DNA of 64,000 bases, from the NCBI RefSeq assembly GCF_002994745.2, contig NC_037092.1, forward strand, positions 8,484,501 through 8,548,500, given 5' to 3'. Position 1 is the stretch's first letter; each line of letters opens with the position of its first letter. The position numbers and the translations under genes are program-made. Source of the stretch: Rosa chinensis. Its lineage: Eukaryota > Streptophyta > Magnoliopsida > Rosales > Rosaceae. The notes below the pieces were generated by a model. The model was not told the DNA's origin and searched no databases. It saw nothing but the letters and a program-made list of their open reading frames with translations. Of this stretch, positions 34,049-46,349 are shown in pieces.

Positions 34049-34288
34049 ACTGTTAAAATTCATGGTAAGGTTGATGAAAGCTGAAGAAATCTAGAAGAAA
34101 AGCTATGGAGGATTGGAGGCTATTGAGAATGAAGAAGAAGAAGAAGAAGAACGAGAGAGAGAAAAGGGAAAAACTGATATTGATATTTTTCAACGTAGGT
34201 TTACAAAGATGACTCACACACATACAGTAAAGCATAAGTCCCTATTTATATTAACCATTTCTGTGACTTTGACCCCATCCTCTTAACA
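34049..34288 (-). repeat. 3' LTR of the gag-only element
   Basis: It begins TGTTAAAATTC and ends CTCTTAACA on the plus strand. It carries a GAA microsatellite (about 34131–34150) two units longer than in the other LTR. Confidence 0.93.
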
Positions 34289-34354
34289 TCCCCCCTCAAA
34301 CTAGTGCTGGGAGAGCCAAGCACTAGGTTGCAGCAGAGTCCTTGGATAATAGTT

Positions 34355-36290
34355 TCAACCAGGAGGAATGAGTGGTAGTGCCTGACATAACATAGAATGA
34401 GAGGTCTGCCTACAATGCAGTAGAGTGCTATCCGCAATTGCAAAAACAAATGCCTTGTGATTGGAAATCGGATTCGAAGCTGGAGTGATCGTTAAAGGAG
34501 ACTGAGTAAGGCTGGATAACTGAGGTGAAGCTGCAACTTTAGACGCAGGAGGAAGTTGAGAATTTCTGTGATAACATTTGTACGCAAAGTGACCAGGTTT
34601 GTCACAAATTTGGCATACAACCAAAGAACTTGATGCCTCTTGCTGTTGTTGAGAATTCCTATAATAACAGTTGTATGCCCCATGACCTTGTTTCTCACAA
34701 ATTTGACAAACAATGCTGCTATAAGTTTGACCACTAGTGTTGGTAATTCTCAGTCGAGGTTTACCTTTGTTTCCATCAAAGTTGTTATTAGGAAAGTGAG
34801 GATAAACATCACCTTGCTGTCTATATCCATCATTGCTAGAAGTAAAGCCATCATTGTCTCCATTGTTGTTACAATTTCTGCTCTTGTTCTTATTAAAACC
34901 TCTGTTGGAAAACCCATCACTACTGTTGGTGTAGCCTTGATTGATGTTGAACTGAGAACTTGATTTGCTGTTGAAATTTCTGCCGCCATTGCCATTGTAT
35001 CCACCATCTGAATAGCCTTGATTTGAGTCATCAGAAAAGTGAGGAGAATCTCCTCATGAATTAAACTTGTTATTTCCACCATGTTGCTGTATGAGACTCT
35101 CATGTTCATATGATCCAATTAGTTTCCATTTTGTATTAGAGACCTATCACCATTCTGCTGAGTGTAATCACCAGGAAACGTTTGTAGAGAGGTTCTTGTA
35201 CAATACCAGGTGATTGAGAAAGACATGTGCCATTGATCTGAGCTAGTCCAGTAGGCCTAGAAGCAGGTACTTGCATCATGAATCCATTATTTTGAAGTTG
35301 AGTTACAGTACTCATCACAGTCACTTTGTGTTGCCCCAGCCTCATTATTGATCAGAGCATTTGGGATTGATGGACCATTGTGAACAAAACCAGAAACATG
35401 TACCATGGTTGTAGCAAGTGGAGCAAATCCAATTTGAGGTACTGAACTAGGAGGACCAGCTGCATAGTTTCTATAAGTATTCATAACACCAGTTGGCATA
35501 ACATGGCAATTGGTCACATGTGGATTGTAAGTTGCTTGTGGCACACCAGATGGTGTTGTAAACCCAGAGTGAATATCAACATAACCATTAGTACCAAACA
35601 ATGTAGGTGATGTGTTGTGCGCAAACATAGCAGCTAAAGATGAAGGTATTGCCCTGTGTGTTCAAGCTCTAATAGCAATGACCTTATTTCATCCATAGTT
35701 ATATTGTTTTTCCCTCTGATAATCTGTCTCGTATGACCATATTCACTAGGAAGTCCAGCAAGAAATAATATTTTCATATGTTGGTCAGACATTCTCACTC
35801 CTACAGCAGCCAATTGATCTCTAACACTTATAAATCGCAACAAGTATTTCTCTATTGAATCAGACCCCTTATGGATATTATGTAAGTTGGACATTATAGT
35901 GATACTCAGAAATTGAACCATATCTTTGCTTGAGAGTAGCCCATACCTCCTTTGAAGTTTGACATATCCAATCACTAGAGTGAGTGCATCAGGAGAAAGT
36001 GTATTTGTGATCATACAAATTACAGAGCTATCCTGCTCCAACCAACGCTCATAAGGCCCAGAATTGTCCGAAGATAGACTGCCATCATCTTCAATGGGAA
36101 AGTGAGATGGACAAGGATAAGAACCATCAACGAATTTGAGTAAACCATGGCCTCGAAGATGATGTTGCATCAGAAACAACCAAATGTGATAATTGGTTTC
36201 ATCGAGTCGAACGGAAACAGCAGTGCAGGCTTGATTTGGAGACGCCATTGATGAAAAGCTTGAAGATTGAATCTTGAGAAAGAATTGCAA
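34355..36290 (-). pseudogene. Copia-type Gag, frameshifted, with two CCHC knuckles
   Basis: The minus-strand Gag starts at ATG 36248 (or 36290 in frame). The first part (to 35634) has the copia Gag landmarks LDETNYHIW, GLLKFVDGSYPCP and LPSEYGHTRQIIRG. Frame changes occur near 35631 and again around 35050–35290, where an Asn/Gly-rich region follows. The C-terminal part has two tandem CX2CX4HX4C knuckles (CQICEKQGHGAYNC near 34730 and CQICDKPGHFAYKC near 34615). Gag forms the virus-like particle and binds the RNA. The frame ends at 34355 just before the purine tract, so no polymerase was ever encoded downstream in this copy. Confidence 0.85.
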
Positions 36291-36590
36291 CTAAAAACTG
36301 GTATGAACAAACTTGAGTCTTGGAAAGAAACTGTTACAGATTGTGAATAAACCTTCAATTGTGTCTGGGAATCGCACAAATCTTCGACCTCTTGGTATTG
36401 AACTGGTAATTATACAAATTCTTTGGTGACTGAACTAGTAATTGTGCCAATAATGATTTTCTAGGGTTTTTGATTTGGTACTTTTTGAGAATTTCGACTG
36501 GTTTTTGAGATTTCTAACAAGAACTAGACTAGAATTGCAGCGGAGAAACAATGGTGGAGCGATGGACAGACCGCCATGGCTCCGATACCA

Positions 36591-36823
36591 TGTTAAAATT
36601 CATGGTAAGGTTGATGAAAGCTGAAGAAATCTAGAAGAAAAGCTATGGAGGATTGGAGGCTATTGAGAATGAAGAAGAAGAAGAACGAGAGAGAGAAACG
36701 GGAAAAACTGATATTGATATTTTTCAACGTAGGTTTACAATGATGACTCACACACATACAGTAAAGCATAAGTCCCTATTTATATTGACCATTTCTGTTG
36801 ACTTTGACCCCATACTCTTAACA
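36591..36823 (-). repeat. 5' LTR of the gag-only element
   Basis: It is the partner of the LTR at 34049–34288, next to the primer site on the minus strand. Confidence 0.93.
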
Positions 36824-36828
36824 AAAAC

Positions 36829-37605
36829 AGAATGGTGTTCGTTTTAAAATGAATCAGGTCAGGTTCAGCTATTTTGTTTTCTCTTCTACAGTGAAGCTTT
36901 GGAAGTAGGCACTGGAATTGGTTAAACAATATCTAGGAGCTTCACACACAGTGCATGGGAGTGATAAATGCATCTCGGTTCTGGAAGAAAGCCTGAATAT
37001 GGCCGGTGGCTTACATGATCCTACTTCCGATGAAGTACGATTTACTTCTGTCTGTAGACGTAGACAGTAAATAGACCTCCAAAGTCTGTAGACCTGCTAT
37101 ATGATTCGGTGCTGGTTGCAGCTTGGCATTATGGCATATAATGTGTACATTAGTTTCAGTAAACCCGATAAGCCATTAGTACGTACCTTATTAAAGTCCT
37201 CATACTAAAAAAGTACTAAAACTTTTTCTGATAAAAATGCTTTCTATCTTACAGAATGAGGACGAGAAAATAAGAACTTGGGAATATTGCAGAACCTACC
37301 ATTTGGTGGAAGCTTGTCATTATTGGAAACATATATGAACGACTTAGATTGCTTTTTCTGGCTACTTTTATAAACATAATCCTGCTCAGATAGGTCGTCA
37401 GTGACAACCACAACATAAATTTATACTACAAAATATCTAAACCTGTATCTAGCAGTACCCAATTATGTACCAAAACAATTATCTTTAAAAGATAATTAAC
37501 CAAGCAAAACCTGAAGCACCTGTAATCAGTTTGAAATCATAAGACCACCCCCTCTGTGTCATTAATCTTCGGCAATACAGTTATTACTCTTCTAATTATT
37601 TCTCA
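36829..37605. other. Downstream flank of the ABCB gene
   Basis: This is AT-rich non-coding DNA that should include the 3' untranslated region of the transporter gene. No further feature was recognised. Confidence 0.5.
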
Positions 37606-40600
37606 TCATGCTGCACTAGCGTGAAGTGCCACCAAAGATGCATAAGCCCCATCAGTGATCCTCATCAGATAATCATGGCTTCCCTTCTCAGCAATCACAC
37701 CATTCTTCACCACAGCGATTATATCTGCTCCTTTGATCGTGGTGAGGCGGTGAGCAACAACAACAGTTGTCCTATTCACCATAACTCTGTCCAAAGCATC
37801 TTGTACTATACGTTCTGATTCTGCGTCCAGTGCACTGGTAGCTTCGTCAAGCAAAAGGATTTTTGGGTCCTTTAGTATAGCCCTTGCAATGGCTATTCTT
37901 TGCTTTTGCCCGCCTGATAACTGAACACCTCGTTCCCCCACTGAGGTGTCATATCCTTGAGGCAATGAAGATATGAAATTGTGCGCATTTGATGCAGTTG
38001 TTGCTGCTATGATCTCTTCTTCGGTTGCATCTCCCAGCTTGCCATAGGCAATGTTGGTACGAATTGACTCATTAAAGAGAATAGGTTCTTGACCAACCAA
38101 ACCAATCTGTTGCCTCAACCAGTTTAGCTTGAACTTGTGGATTTCCACTCCGTCTAACAGTACGCTACCTGTATCGGGGTCATAGAAACGCTCTATAAGT
38201 CCTATTACTGTCGATTTCCCACTGCCACTCTCTCCAACCAAAGCAACAGTCTGTATTAAGTATATTAAGTTAAGATCTAAACATCTTCAATATTTAGACA
38301 TAAACTGAGTGGTGGTGGTTTGTACTAACCTTTCCAGAAGGGATTTTCAAACAAATGTCCCTGAATATCTGCACATCTGGTCTTGTGGGGTATTTGAAGC
38401 TGACATGGTCAAGATCAATTTCTCCAGTAATGCTCGGTAGTGTCATGCCATCATCACTGCTTGAATCGATCTTCGGCTTGCTATCAAGAATTTGAAATAT
38501 TGAAGCTGCTGAGTCCTTGGCTTTATTGGAGTCAGGAGCCATGCCAGTAGATTGTGAAACCCCCACAGCTGAAATAGTTAGAGCAAAGAACACCTACAGA
38601 TAACGATTTGCTAGAATTAGAGCAAGGCACACACTTGGATGGAGATAAGAGTAAGAAAGAGAGGAAGCAGCTGAAAGCTTACCCTGAATACTTGTTCAAA
38701 TGTGGCTTGCCCATTTTTCACAAGATGAGCTCCAACATAGAAAATTAATGCATTTGTGAAGAACATTACTACAAATGAAGCGCCAAAACCTGTACCACTT
38801 ACTACTCCCAGTCGTACTCCTTGTTTCATTGGACCTTCACACTTCTTCTCATACGTATCCATCACCTTCTTTTCAGAACAAAATGATGCAACAGTTCGAA
38901 TGCTACCAATTGCATCATTTGCCACTTGACTTGCTTCTTCATACATAACCTGCATTCAATATTCAAATCATTAGTTGTTTGTTCAGTTTGCAAAATAATT
39001 GACTCATTGGGGAAGATTAGACTGACCTTGGCATCGGCACTAAACCCTTTAAGAAATTTTGTTTGGAGTATTCCTTGCCCAATCAACAATGGCGACACAG
39101 CTATAATTATAAGCGCTAGTCTCCAGTTAGCTACGAAACCTATAATCAGTCCTGCTATGATTGTTGCTATGTTCTGAGCAATCAAGGCTAATGCGTCACC
39201 AACAAGAGCCTTCACAGTTGAAGCATCAGAAGACAACCTTGCACCAATAGCACCACTACAAGTACAAAAGATTAATTAAATATCTTAAAGAATTTAAAGC
39301 TTATAAAAGTTTCTGTCTATTTTTATCACACCTTGAATTTGCAGGATCATCAAACCAACTAATTTGCTGGTGTACAACTTTTTGGAATGTCAAGGCACGA
39401 ATTCGCTCTATCAGCTTCCCACCTGCAATTCCAAAGAAGAAATTTTGCCCTGGAATAACAAACAACCCAAAGAAACCTATACCAACATACACTCCTGCCC
39501 AAACTTTGGAGTCTTTTCGCAGCTCATTATGCGGTTCATAGAACATCTTGATGGCTTTTGAGAGTAGTAAGCCGAAGACAGGAAAAATCACTCCATGACC
39601 TGCTGCAGCAATAGATCCAAGCAGCAAAACTGGAAGCTCAGGTTTATTCAAATAGGCCAGCCTTTTGATGGAAACTTTTTTGCGTTGCTCCGGATCAACC
39701 TTCGTTTTCACACGGTTCTCCTCATCTTCTTCTTCTACTTGTACTTCACAATTAACTGGAGCAGGAACACCAAAGCTAGTAATAGTGAATGAGCGCCGAC
39801 TACCTGATGAACCTTTGCTTAAAGATCTCACTGCTGAAAGTCTCTGGCTCCCAGATCTACTCATTGTCCTATCTATATTCAAACCATTATCTGGATCAGA
39901 GGGCTCTGCACCTTTTTCTTTAGCTCTTTCTTGCAGGCGGATTAGTTGGCTATAAGCTCCTTCTGGGTTTTGGGTCAAGTCATCATGAGTTCCTACAATA
40001 CAAAACGATGATGTTACTTGAGGAACAAGTTTATTGTACGAATGAGAATGATGGTGTACCTTATGGAAATGCTCTTACCTATTTCAACAATTTTCCCTTT
40101 ATGCACCACAGCTATTGCATCAGCATTCCTAATCGTTGTTAAGCGATGTGCAACAACTATAGTCGTTCTATTTGACATCAATCTCACCAGTGCATCTTGA
40201 ACAATTCTCTCCGACTCAGCATCCAAGGCGCTTGTTGCTTCGTCCAGAAGTAGAATTCTAGGGTTCTTTAAAATGGCTCTTGCAATTGCAATTCTTTGCT
40301 TTTGTCCACCCGATAACGATGTTCCATGCTCACCTACCATTGTGTCGAGCCCCTGACAACAAAACACGCTCTTCTCTGAAGCACAAATCCTCACCTGAAC
40401 AAAATGTTAAAAAGGTATATTGTACAAACAGTTGGGCTTACCTGAGGCAACTTGTCAATAAACTTTGCTGCATTTGCGAGCTCAATTGCTCTTCTAATCT
40501 CTTCTTGAGTTGCATTTTCCTTCCCATATGCTATGTTCTCCCTTATTGTTGTAGTAAAAAGATTCGGCTCTTGACTTACAAGCCCAATCTTCTCCCTTAT

Positions 40601-43046
40601 CGATCTTAGATGCAACTTCTTCAAATCGACACCATCTATAAGTACTTCACCAGCTTCTGGATCATAAAACCTCTCTACCAAGCCTATCACGGTTGACTTC
40701 CCACTTCCACTCTGCCCAACCAAAGCAGTCGTTGTGCCACTCGGAACATGCAACGAGAATCCCGCAAAAATCTGCACGTCCGGCCTGGCAGGGTACCTGA
40801 AATAGACGTCTTTGAGCTCCACATCTCCTTTAATATCGTCCAATACAACTCCAGAGGTATCATAAGGATCAATCTTCGGCTTTCGTTTGATGGTCTCGAG
40901 CATTTTGTATGCAGCAGCTGTCCCAGCTGCAAATGCATTCAAAGACGGTGATGTCTGCCCCAGGCACCTAGTACAACAAAAGAAGTAAGCATTAGCATGG
41001 TTCTATAAAAACCACAAAAAATTAACCCCAAAATGTAAAATCTGACAATACTAGTAAACTTACATTCCACCCGTCATTATTGCAAATATAACATTGATGA
41101 CTTGGCCTCCATTATATCCTTTTTCGATGATCATTTTGGATCCATACCATATGGCAAGTCCATAAGTGCCAAAGACAATAAGTATGAACGTACCAAGTCC
41201 AACTCCTGTGGCAAGTCCTTGTTGAACTGTACTATTGTAGGCAACCTTTAGCTTCTTGTTATATTTTTCTATCGCTTGCTTCTCTCCGGTAAAAGATGCA
41301 ACCTAGAATGCACAAAAAATATTAATGTAGTTAGTTATGGACTTTGATAGTCAGGATCGATAAAGATACTTTATATCAATGCCTAGCTAGCTTACTGTTC
41401 GAATGGCTCCAACTGTTTGTTCTACTATACTGCCAGCTTCCGCATAAGCACGCTGTCCACGTGTTGACATTTTGGAAACAATAATGGCCATGATTCCACC
41501 AGCAAAGACAATAGCGGGAATACATGACAGTAACACCAGGGTGAGAAGCCATCCTTTGACCAAAGCAATTACAAAACCGCCTACAAAAGTTGAAAGGAGT
41601 TGAATGAACTTCCCCACCTGTATCACAATCCCACAAAATATGATCAACAAGAACCGCAGCCATTGCAATGGTGTATCATGCTATTAATGACATTGATCTA
41701 ACTTGTGAAGTAATTTAAGCAATTAACTACCTTTTCTCCCATGGCATCTTGAATGAGAATTGTGTCCCCTGACATTCTGCCAATGATCTCTCCAGTGTTA
41801 GTTTCGGTGTCAAAATATCCAATGTCCTGTCTTAAAATTGCTTTCAAGTACAAGCTTCGAATTCGAGTGGCCTGTCTTTCCCCAGTTACCATCCAACATG
41901 ATACCTCTGCGTATACATAGCAACCATTGCTTCATTAAGCAATCAACTGATATATGACTTGTTTCAGACTTGCTTCAATTGAGCGGGATCAAAAATCAAC
42001 CGTATGGTTAGCTTATAAAAGTAAACACTTACGTAGAAATGCAGCAATGCCAGTACCAATGCCCAAGTACACAAATTTTAGAGACACCTGAGACAAAGTA
42101 CGGAGGAGAAGTTAGTTGATTAGCCAAAACACAATGCAATATCATCCATATACACAGTTACTCAATGGGCTTGCCCCAATTTCTTTTGCCTGGAATGGAG
42201 CTATTCAATACAATAAAGAAAACAAATCAGTAAAGAACCTAGCTAGCTAAGTATTGAACCAGTTGTTTCATATGACAAGATTTTTTTTTTCTTGTTCAAA
42301 AGTTGGAAAACAAATTAAAAAGGTAACTAGTATCATTATTCACATGTATGGTCATAATGATCGTTTTAGGGCTCATAACTGAAGGATTTTGTTCTTCTTT
42401 TTTTTAAATTGACTCGTAATTGAAGACTGAACCGGTTGTTTCATTTGACAAGATTTTTTTTTTTTTTGGTTCAAAATCTGGAAAACAAAAAACGAAACTA
42501 GTATCAATATTCACATGTATGGTCCCATAACTGAAGGATTTTCTTTTTATTTTTTTGAAAATTGACTCGTAAATATTGAAGATCGAAACCTAGATTTTTC
42601 TCCAAAAATAAACACATTAATGCCAATATTGGGTTGTTGAAACAAAGCCAAAAAGATTTGCACTACCAAAGAAGATTAGTTGCCTACTTGATGAATTTTT
42701 TTTTCTTCCATAAAACCTAGCTAAGATTAATATCGGTAATGTAATGTAGGTGCATAGCGAAGAATGGAAGAGCAATATTTGCATATGTATTGCATATATG
42801 TACCTTAGAAATCATGGGGACGATATGAGCCCGGTCAGTATGTCCGAAAGTATTGATAAGACTGCCGAAGATGAGCGTCATGAACGGCTGCGACAGCCCG
42901 TTTCCGATGGCACAGATACTCCCGACGATCATCAACCCCACGTCATATTGGTCTGCGAACAGAAACAGCTTGTAGAACGGGACCTTCTGCTTGTCTGGAT
43001 CGCTAACTTTTGCTCTTCCATCTCCATCTCCTCCTCCTCCTTCCAT
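37606..43046 (-). CDS. ABCB: ABC transporter B family (MDR/P-glycoprotein), full length
   Basis: Twelve exons join to 1266 residues: 43046–42804, 42087–42033, 41906–41731, 41617–41396, 41302–41064, 40967–40442, 40352–40079, 39992–39332, 39255–39027, 38949–38683, 38593–38330 and 38250–37606. All junctions are GT–AG and in phase. The layout is TMD1–NBD1–TMD2–NBD2. NBD1 has Walker [10 protein letters not shown] at about 396–404, the signature LSGGQ at 500–504 and Walker B ILLLDE ending at 525. NBD2 has GESGSGKST at about 1058–1066, LSGGQ at 1163–1167 and ILLLDE ending at 1188. Both sites keep the catalytic Glu. A charged linker with [16 protein letters not shown] Ser/Arg clusters joins the halves and may be phosphorylated. 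The N-terminal wording ([14 protein letters not shown]) and exon 2 ([15 protein letters not shown]) fit the plant ABCB4/11/12/21 branch, plasma-membrane exporters or facultative transporters of auxin and other amphipathic compounds. Substrate here is unknown. No lesion was seen. Confidence 0.95.
42256..42600. repeat. 173-bp tandem duplication in ABCB intron 1
   Basis: Two diverged units begin GAACCAGTTGTTTCATATGAC (42256) and GAACCGGTTGTTTCATTTGAC (42429). They share TTCACATGTATGGTC, CATAACTGAAGGATTTT and AATTGACTCGTAA. Divergence is higher than in the other tandem duplications here, so it is older. Confidence 0.88.
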
Positions 43047-43063
43047 GGCGAGCCGCTTCAGGT

Positions 43064-44271
43064 CGTGAAAACGCTGATGATGATCCTTAAATATGATGAA
43101 GTAGGTGAATGGGAAGCTAAATATGTAATTGGTCGTGCTGAGTGGTGACGGAAGTAAAGGAAAACTTGGCGTTGATAAGGTTCATCAAGTTGAATCAGAG
43201 TCCTCCTTGAGATCAGCTGCTACGTTTATTCTCTTCCACTTCTACTATTTCGGTATTTCGTGTTCTACAAGTACTTGTTTTAGTAACTTAGTAAGATTTT
43301 GTTTTAATTTCTTTAAAACAAAACCAAGTGATTTTCTACCTTTTTTGCGCGTGTCAATTACTCTCCTAAATTCCTAATAGAAAACAAATTACTTCTATGG
43401 AAAGATCGAGTGCGATATAGAAGGTCAACTGATAAATACTCGCTACCTAAGCAAAAGGGAAGATCTTTCTATTTTCTTTCTTTAGGAAATAATCTCTGTG
43501 TCATAATAGCTGTGTGTAAGTTCTTGTTTTATATATGTAAAGAATAACCGCCTGACCATAAATCCATAATATATATTAGACTATTAGAAAGTCTCATACG
43601 GGACCAAACATACGCAGATGATCGTTAACGTCAAACTCCATAAAGTCATTTAGCTGTTGACTAATTTATTGATGCCTTTCTGATAAACCTCTCCAATTCT
43701 CTTCTCATGTTGCAGTATAGTTCACAGTTCTGCTACAAATTCTGATCATGGTGAAAAACATAAGCCCTAATCTAAAGAATAGAGGATTAGAGGAAGAAGA
43801 AGAAGAACAGAGGAAGGAGACGAAGAAGATTTTCTATACTGGTAATTGTACAATGCGTTGCTCTATGAACTAAGGGGGAGAAGAGAACCCCTTATATATT
43901 CCATTATCTGGACCAACCTGCTGTCCTGCTTAGCGTCCTAACAACTTTTTCAATACTCTAACAAACTTGTTTATCCTGATGGTATTGTTGACTTGACTGG
44001 AGCATTGACGTGGACTGACATTCACTTACTCAATGATAATGAATACCTCCTGTATCATGTGATTACATAAACGTTATCATGTACAACTAAGAATCACGCA
44101 GTACCAATTAAGAGGCAACAACCATTTGAATTGATATCATATAAAGGTTGGGACGTCGGGCAAAGAATTAATGATGTATTCTAGAGGTATATTGTATATA
44201 TTTGGATTTCTTTACTGTATATGTGCATATATTTAAGGAAAATAGGAAGCTGTTAAATGATAGATGAAATC
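43064..44271. other. Upstream region of ABCB gene, with a possible LTR fragment
   Basis: This includes the ABCB 5' untranslated region and promoter. At about 43760–43965 the minus strand has a TATATAAGG box followed by CT/TTC-rich sequence and ends TGTTAGAG and CCA-like, reminiscent of a small solo LTR. Its flanks do not match as a target duplication, so it is not called as an element. Confidence 0.35.
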
Positions 44272-44282
44272 AAAATTAAACT

Positions 44283-44406
44283 TTTGACGAAGTGGTGTTA
44301 GCTCAGTGATTAGAGCACCCACTACCTAATGATGAAGTAATGGGTTCAAGTCACCATGGAAGTAGGAGTGAAATCATTTGTTCCTCTTTATAAAAAGAGA
44401 AACAAA
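44283..44406 (+). mobile_element. tRNA-derived SINE, copy 2
   Basis: It shares head and body with the copy at 8270–8388: GACGAAGTGGTG, an A box TTAGCTCAGTGA and a B box GGGTTCAAGTC, then AGGAGTGAAA and an A-rich tail. It is flanked by an 11-bp duplication, AAAATTAAACT (44272–44282 and 44407–44417). The B box has a G-to-A change, so this copy is probably less able to be transcribed by RNA polymerase III. Confidence 0.88.
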
Positions 44407-44417
44407 AAAATTAAACT

Positions 44418-45240
44418 CGTCAATGCTGCCACAAGAATAAAAAAGTAGTGTACACTAAGACATGTCTTCTTTTTCGTTTTCTAGAGAAACTAAGCATGTT
44501 TGTCACAATATATTGAGTGCATGGAAGAATTTCTAAACTTTTGGTTGCATAGAAGCATGTTGGTACTTAAATGATCTTTAAAGATCACTTGGCCTCCCAG
44601 AACATTTTTTAGAGGTCCAGAAGCAAAGGGTGGCCACCTAATCACACTAAGCTAGTTTTTGCAGCAACAGCTTGGTCTCCATATACTTTCAGCTAAGTGG
44701 ACTATCTACCAAATTGAGAGCGAAATACGTACGTTGAATTAAACCTTAACTAATATTTCAATGTTCAGACCTAATTCACCTGCAATGATTTATCCATTCT
44801 AATTACTGTTCTCACCAGGTGATCTGTAACCATGTTCTTTTTAATGAATTGTATTTGAATCTACTCCAACTATTTGAAATGCTGTACACGCTCTTTGCAT
44901 TATGCCACAAAGATATCCTTTTCTAACATAATTAGCAGAGGCAAAAAGACCGCAATGATATTATACACGTTTTATACTACAAAAGCAACTTGGAGTGTCG
45001 TCATAAACTATTTTGATCATTTGTAACTTTTAACCTTTAGAAAAACTATAGTATAGTTTTGCACCAATATTATATCATTATTTTGAAAGGGAATACAATT
45101 ACACCAATATCTAACTTAACTGGGCAGAGTCTTCAAAGAATCGTTCATGCCTTTTCAGAATTATTCCTTGGTGCATGCTCACCATTTTTGAGATTGCTAG
45201 AAGTGTTATGTCTAAGACCAAATTCTTCGGGTTTCTTTTA
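44418..45240. other. Non-coding stretch
   Basis: No gene, inverted terminal repeat or tandem array was recognised. It may include decayed LINE sequence upstream of the RNase H remnant. Confidence 0.45.
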
Positions 45241-45770
45241 GGCGAGCGTCCTCCTCTTTATCTTGAGTTAAGATCAGTACTGATGGATCCGTCTATGGTA
45301 TTTTAGTATGAGCTTTGGATGGACCTTTCATGGCCAAGAAGGTATCTTCATGGTTGTTTTTGCTTCCTCAGTTTTGTTGCCAAGTGCTGTTGAGTGCTCG
45401 TGGTTATTGAAGTGACTCATATTGTGCGAGTTCTGATGTACTGATCGCCATATTCGGTTAGGAATGAACTCCTAGTTTCATACCTTGGTGCCTTGATACG
45501 GCTTGGATGAAAATTAATTGGTCGCATGAATGTATGTTTATGTTTCTCTCATTTTACACAAAGGCAACGCTATAGCGAATGCTCCTCGTGTTTATTTTTT
45601 ACCCTCCTTTTCTACTTCTTCTCATTTCGGTGGTTATGGTGTTGGAGTATGGTCTTCTTGTGCAACCATGCATGTAACCTTTTTTCTTTTGAGAGGATTT
45701 CTAGTCCTATATCCTCCTCTTCTTTTCGGGTTTAGAAATCTCCACAATGAATATAGTATGTCTATATAAA
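45241..45770 (+). pseudogene. Decayed LINE-type RNase H region
   Basis: Fragments in changing frames follow the order found in plant LINE ORF2 C-terminal RNase H domains: KISTDGSVYG (from about 45270), an IPW…TAWM stretch (about 45485–45515), and a YTKGNAIANAP stretch (about 45553–45590) that aligns with the usual IYREGNxxADxLA motif. Many stops and shifts are present. The 5' part (endonuclease, RT) is not visible. Assignment rests on motif order, not on any intact domain. Confidence 0.4.
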
Positions 45771-46002
45771 ACCGGGGGCCATGATTATAACAAAGCCATC
45801 AACAATGAAATTAATTAACTTCATGAAATGCACGAGTACGTGAAGCATACTTTCAAACTCGTTAGTCGTTACTAAGAAAGAAATTCCTCTACTAATGTAC
45901 CAATCCTCCAAGAACTATTTCACATGCCTGCAATCCATCAAAAGCTTTGAACCACTCGATGGAAAATCTTGAGAAGGAACTCATCAATCTGAAACTAAAA
46001 CG

Positions 46003-46045
46003 AACCGGTTTATATATTCAAACCGGTTTATATTTCTGACCGGTC
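46003..46045. promoter_or_regulatory. Repeated CCGGT motifs upstream of the small ORF
   Basis: AACCGGTTTATAT occurs twice (46003–46015 and 46021–46033), followed by the palindrome GACCGGTC (46038–46045). Three close CCGG cores about 300 bp before the small ORF start suggest a promoter, since the sequence between (pyrimidine-rich, with ACACACTCTCTCTC) looks like a plant 5' leader. No factor can be named with confidence. Confidence 0.3.
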
Positions 46046-46349
46046 AAGTTTATTGTGAAGCCTCGGTCCAAGTGCAAAGGGCGGGGGTTGGGTCTCACAC
46101 TTCATTTTCAAACCAAACAAAATACCTCGGATTCGCGAATTAAAGTACTCTACTAGAACAAACAAAACCGGCAAACCCCCAAGTCTCTTTCTTCTCTGTC
46201 TGCCTCTGAAATCGTGCTCTTGAAGCAAAACCCACTCATTCTTACTCACACACACTCTCTCTCCCCTTCTCTTCTTTAAGCCCACAACGCCACCTTTACT
46301 CACATTTCCCCTCTATCTCTTTGCTCTACCAAACACTAGGGTTTTCCTC

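Larger units (their letters stand above)
34049..36823 (-). mobile_element. Gag-only copia-type LTR retrotransposon (TR-GAG-like)
   Basis: LTRs of 240 and 233 bp (34049–34288 and 36591–36823) flank a 2.3-kb interior. A perfect 5-bp duplication, AAAAC, stands at 34044–34048 and 36824–36828. On the minus strand the primer site TGGTATCGGAGCC (36590–36578) follows the 5' LTR and a purine tract (TTGAGGGGGGA, about 34299–34289) precedes the 3' LTR. Only gag sequence is present: there is no protease, integrase, RT or RNase H. The LTRs differ at about five positions plus GAA repeat number, so insertion is fairly recent. This is the structure described for TR-GAG elements, which depend on other elements for reverse transcription. 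Confidence 0.92.

Noticed and set aside
43760..43965. Solo LTR upstream of the ABCB gene
   Set aside because: There is a TATA-like box and plausible ends, but the 5-bp flanks differ and no partner is in the window.
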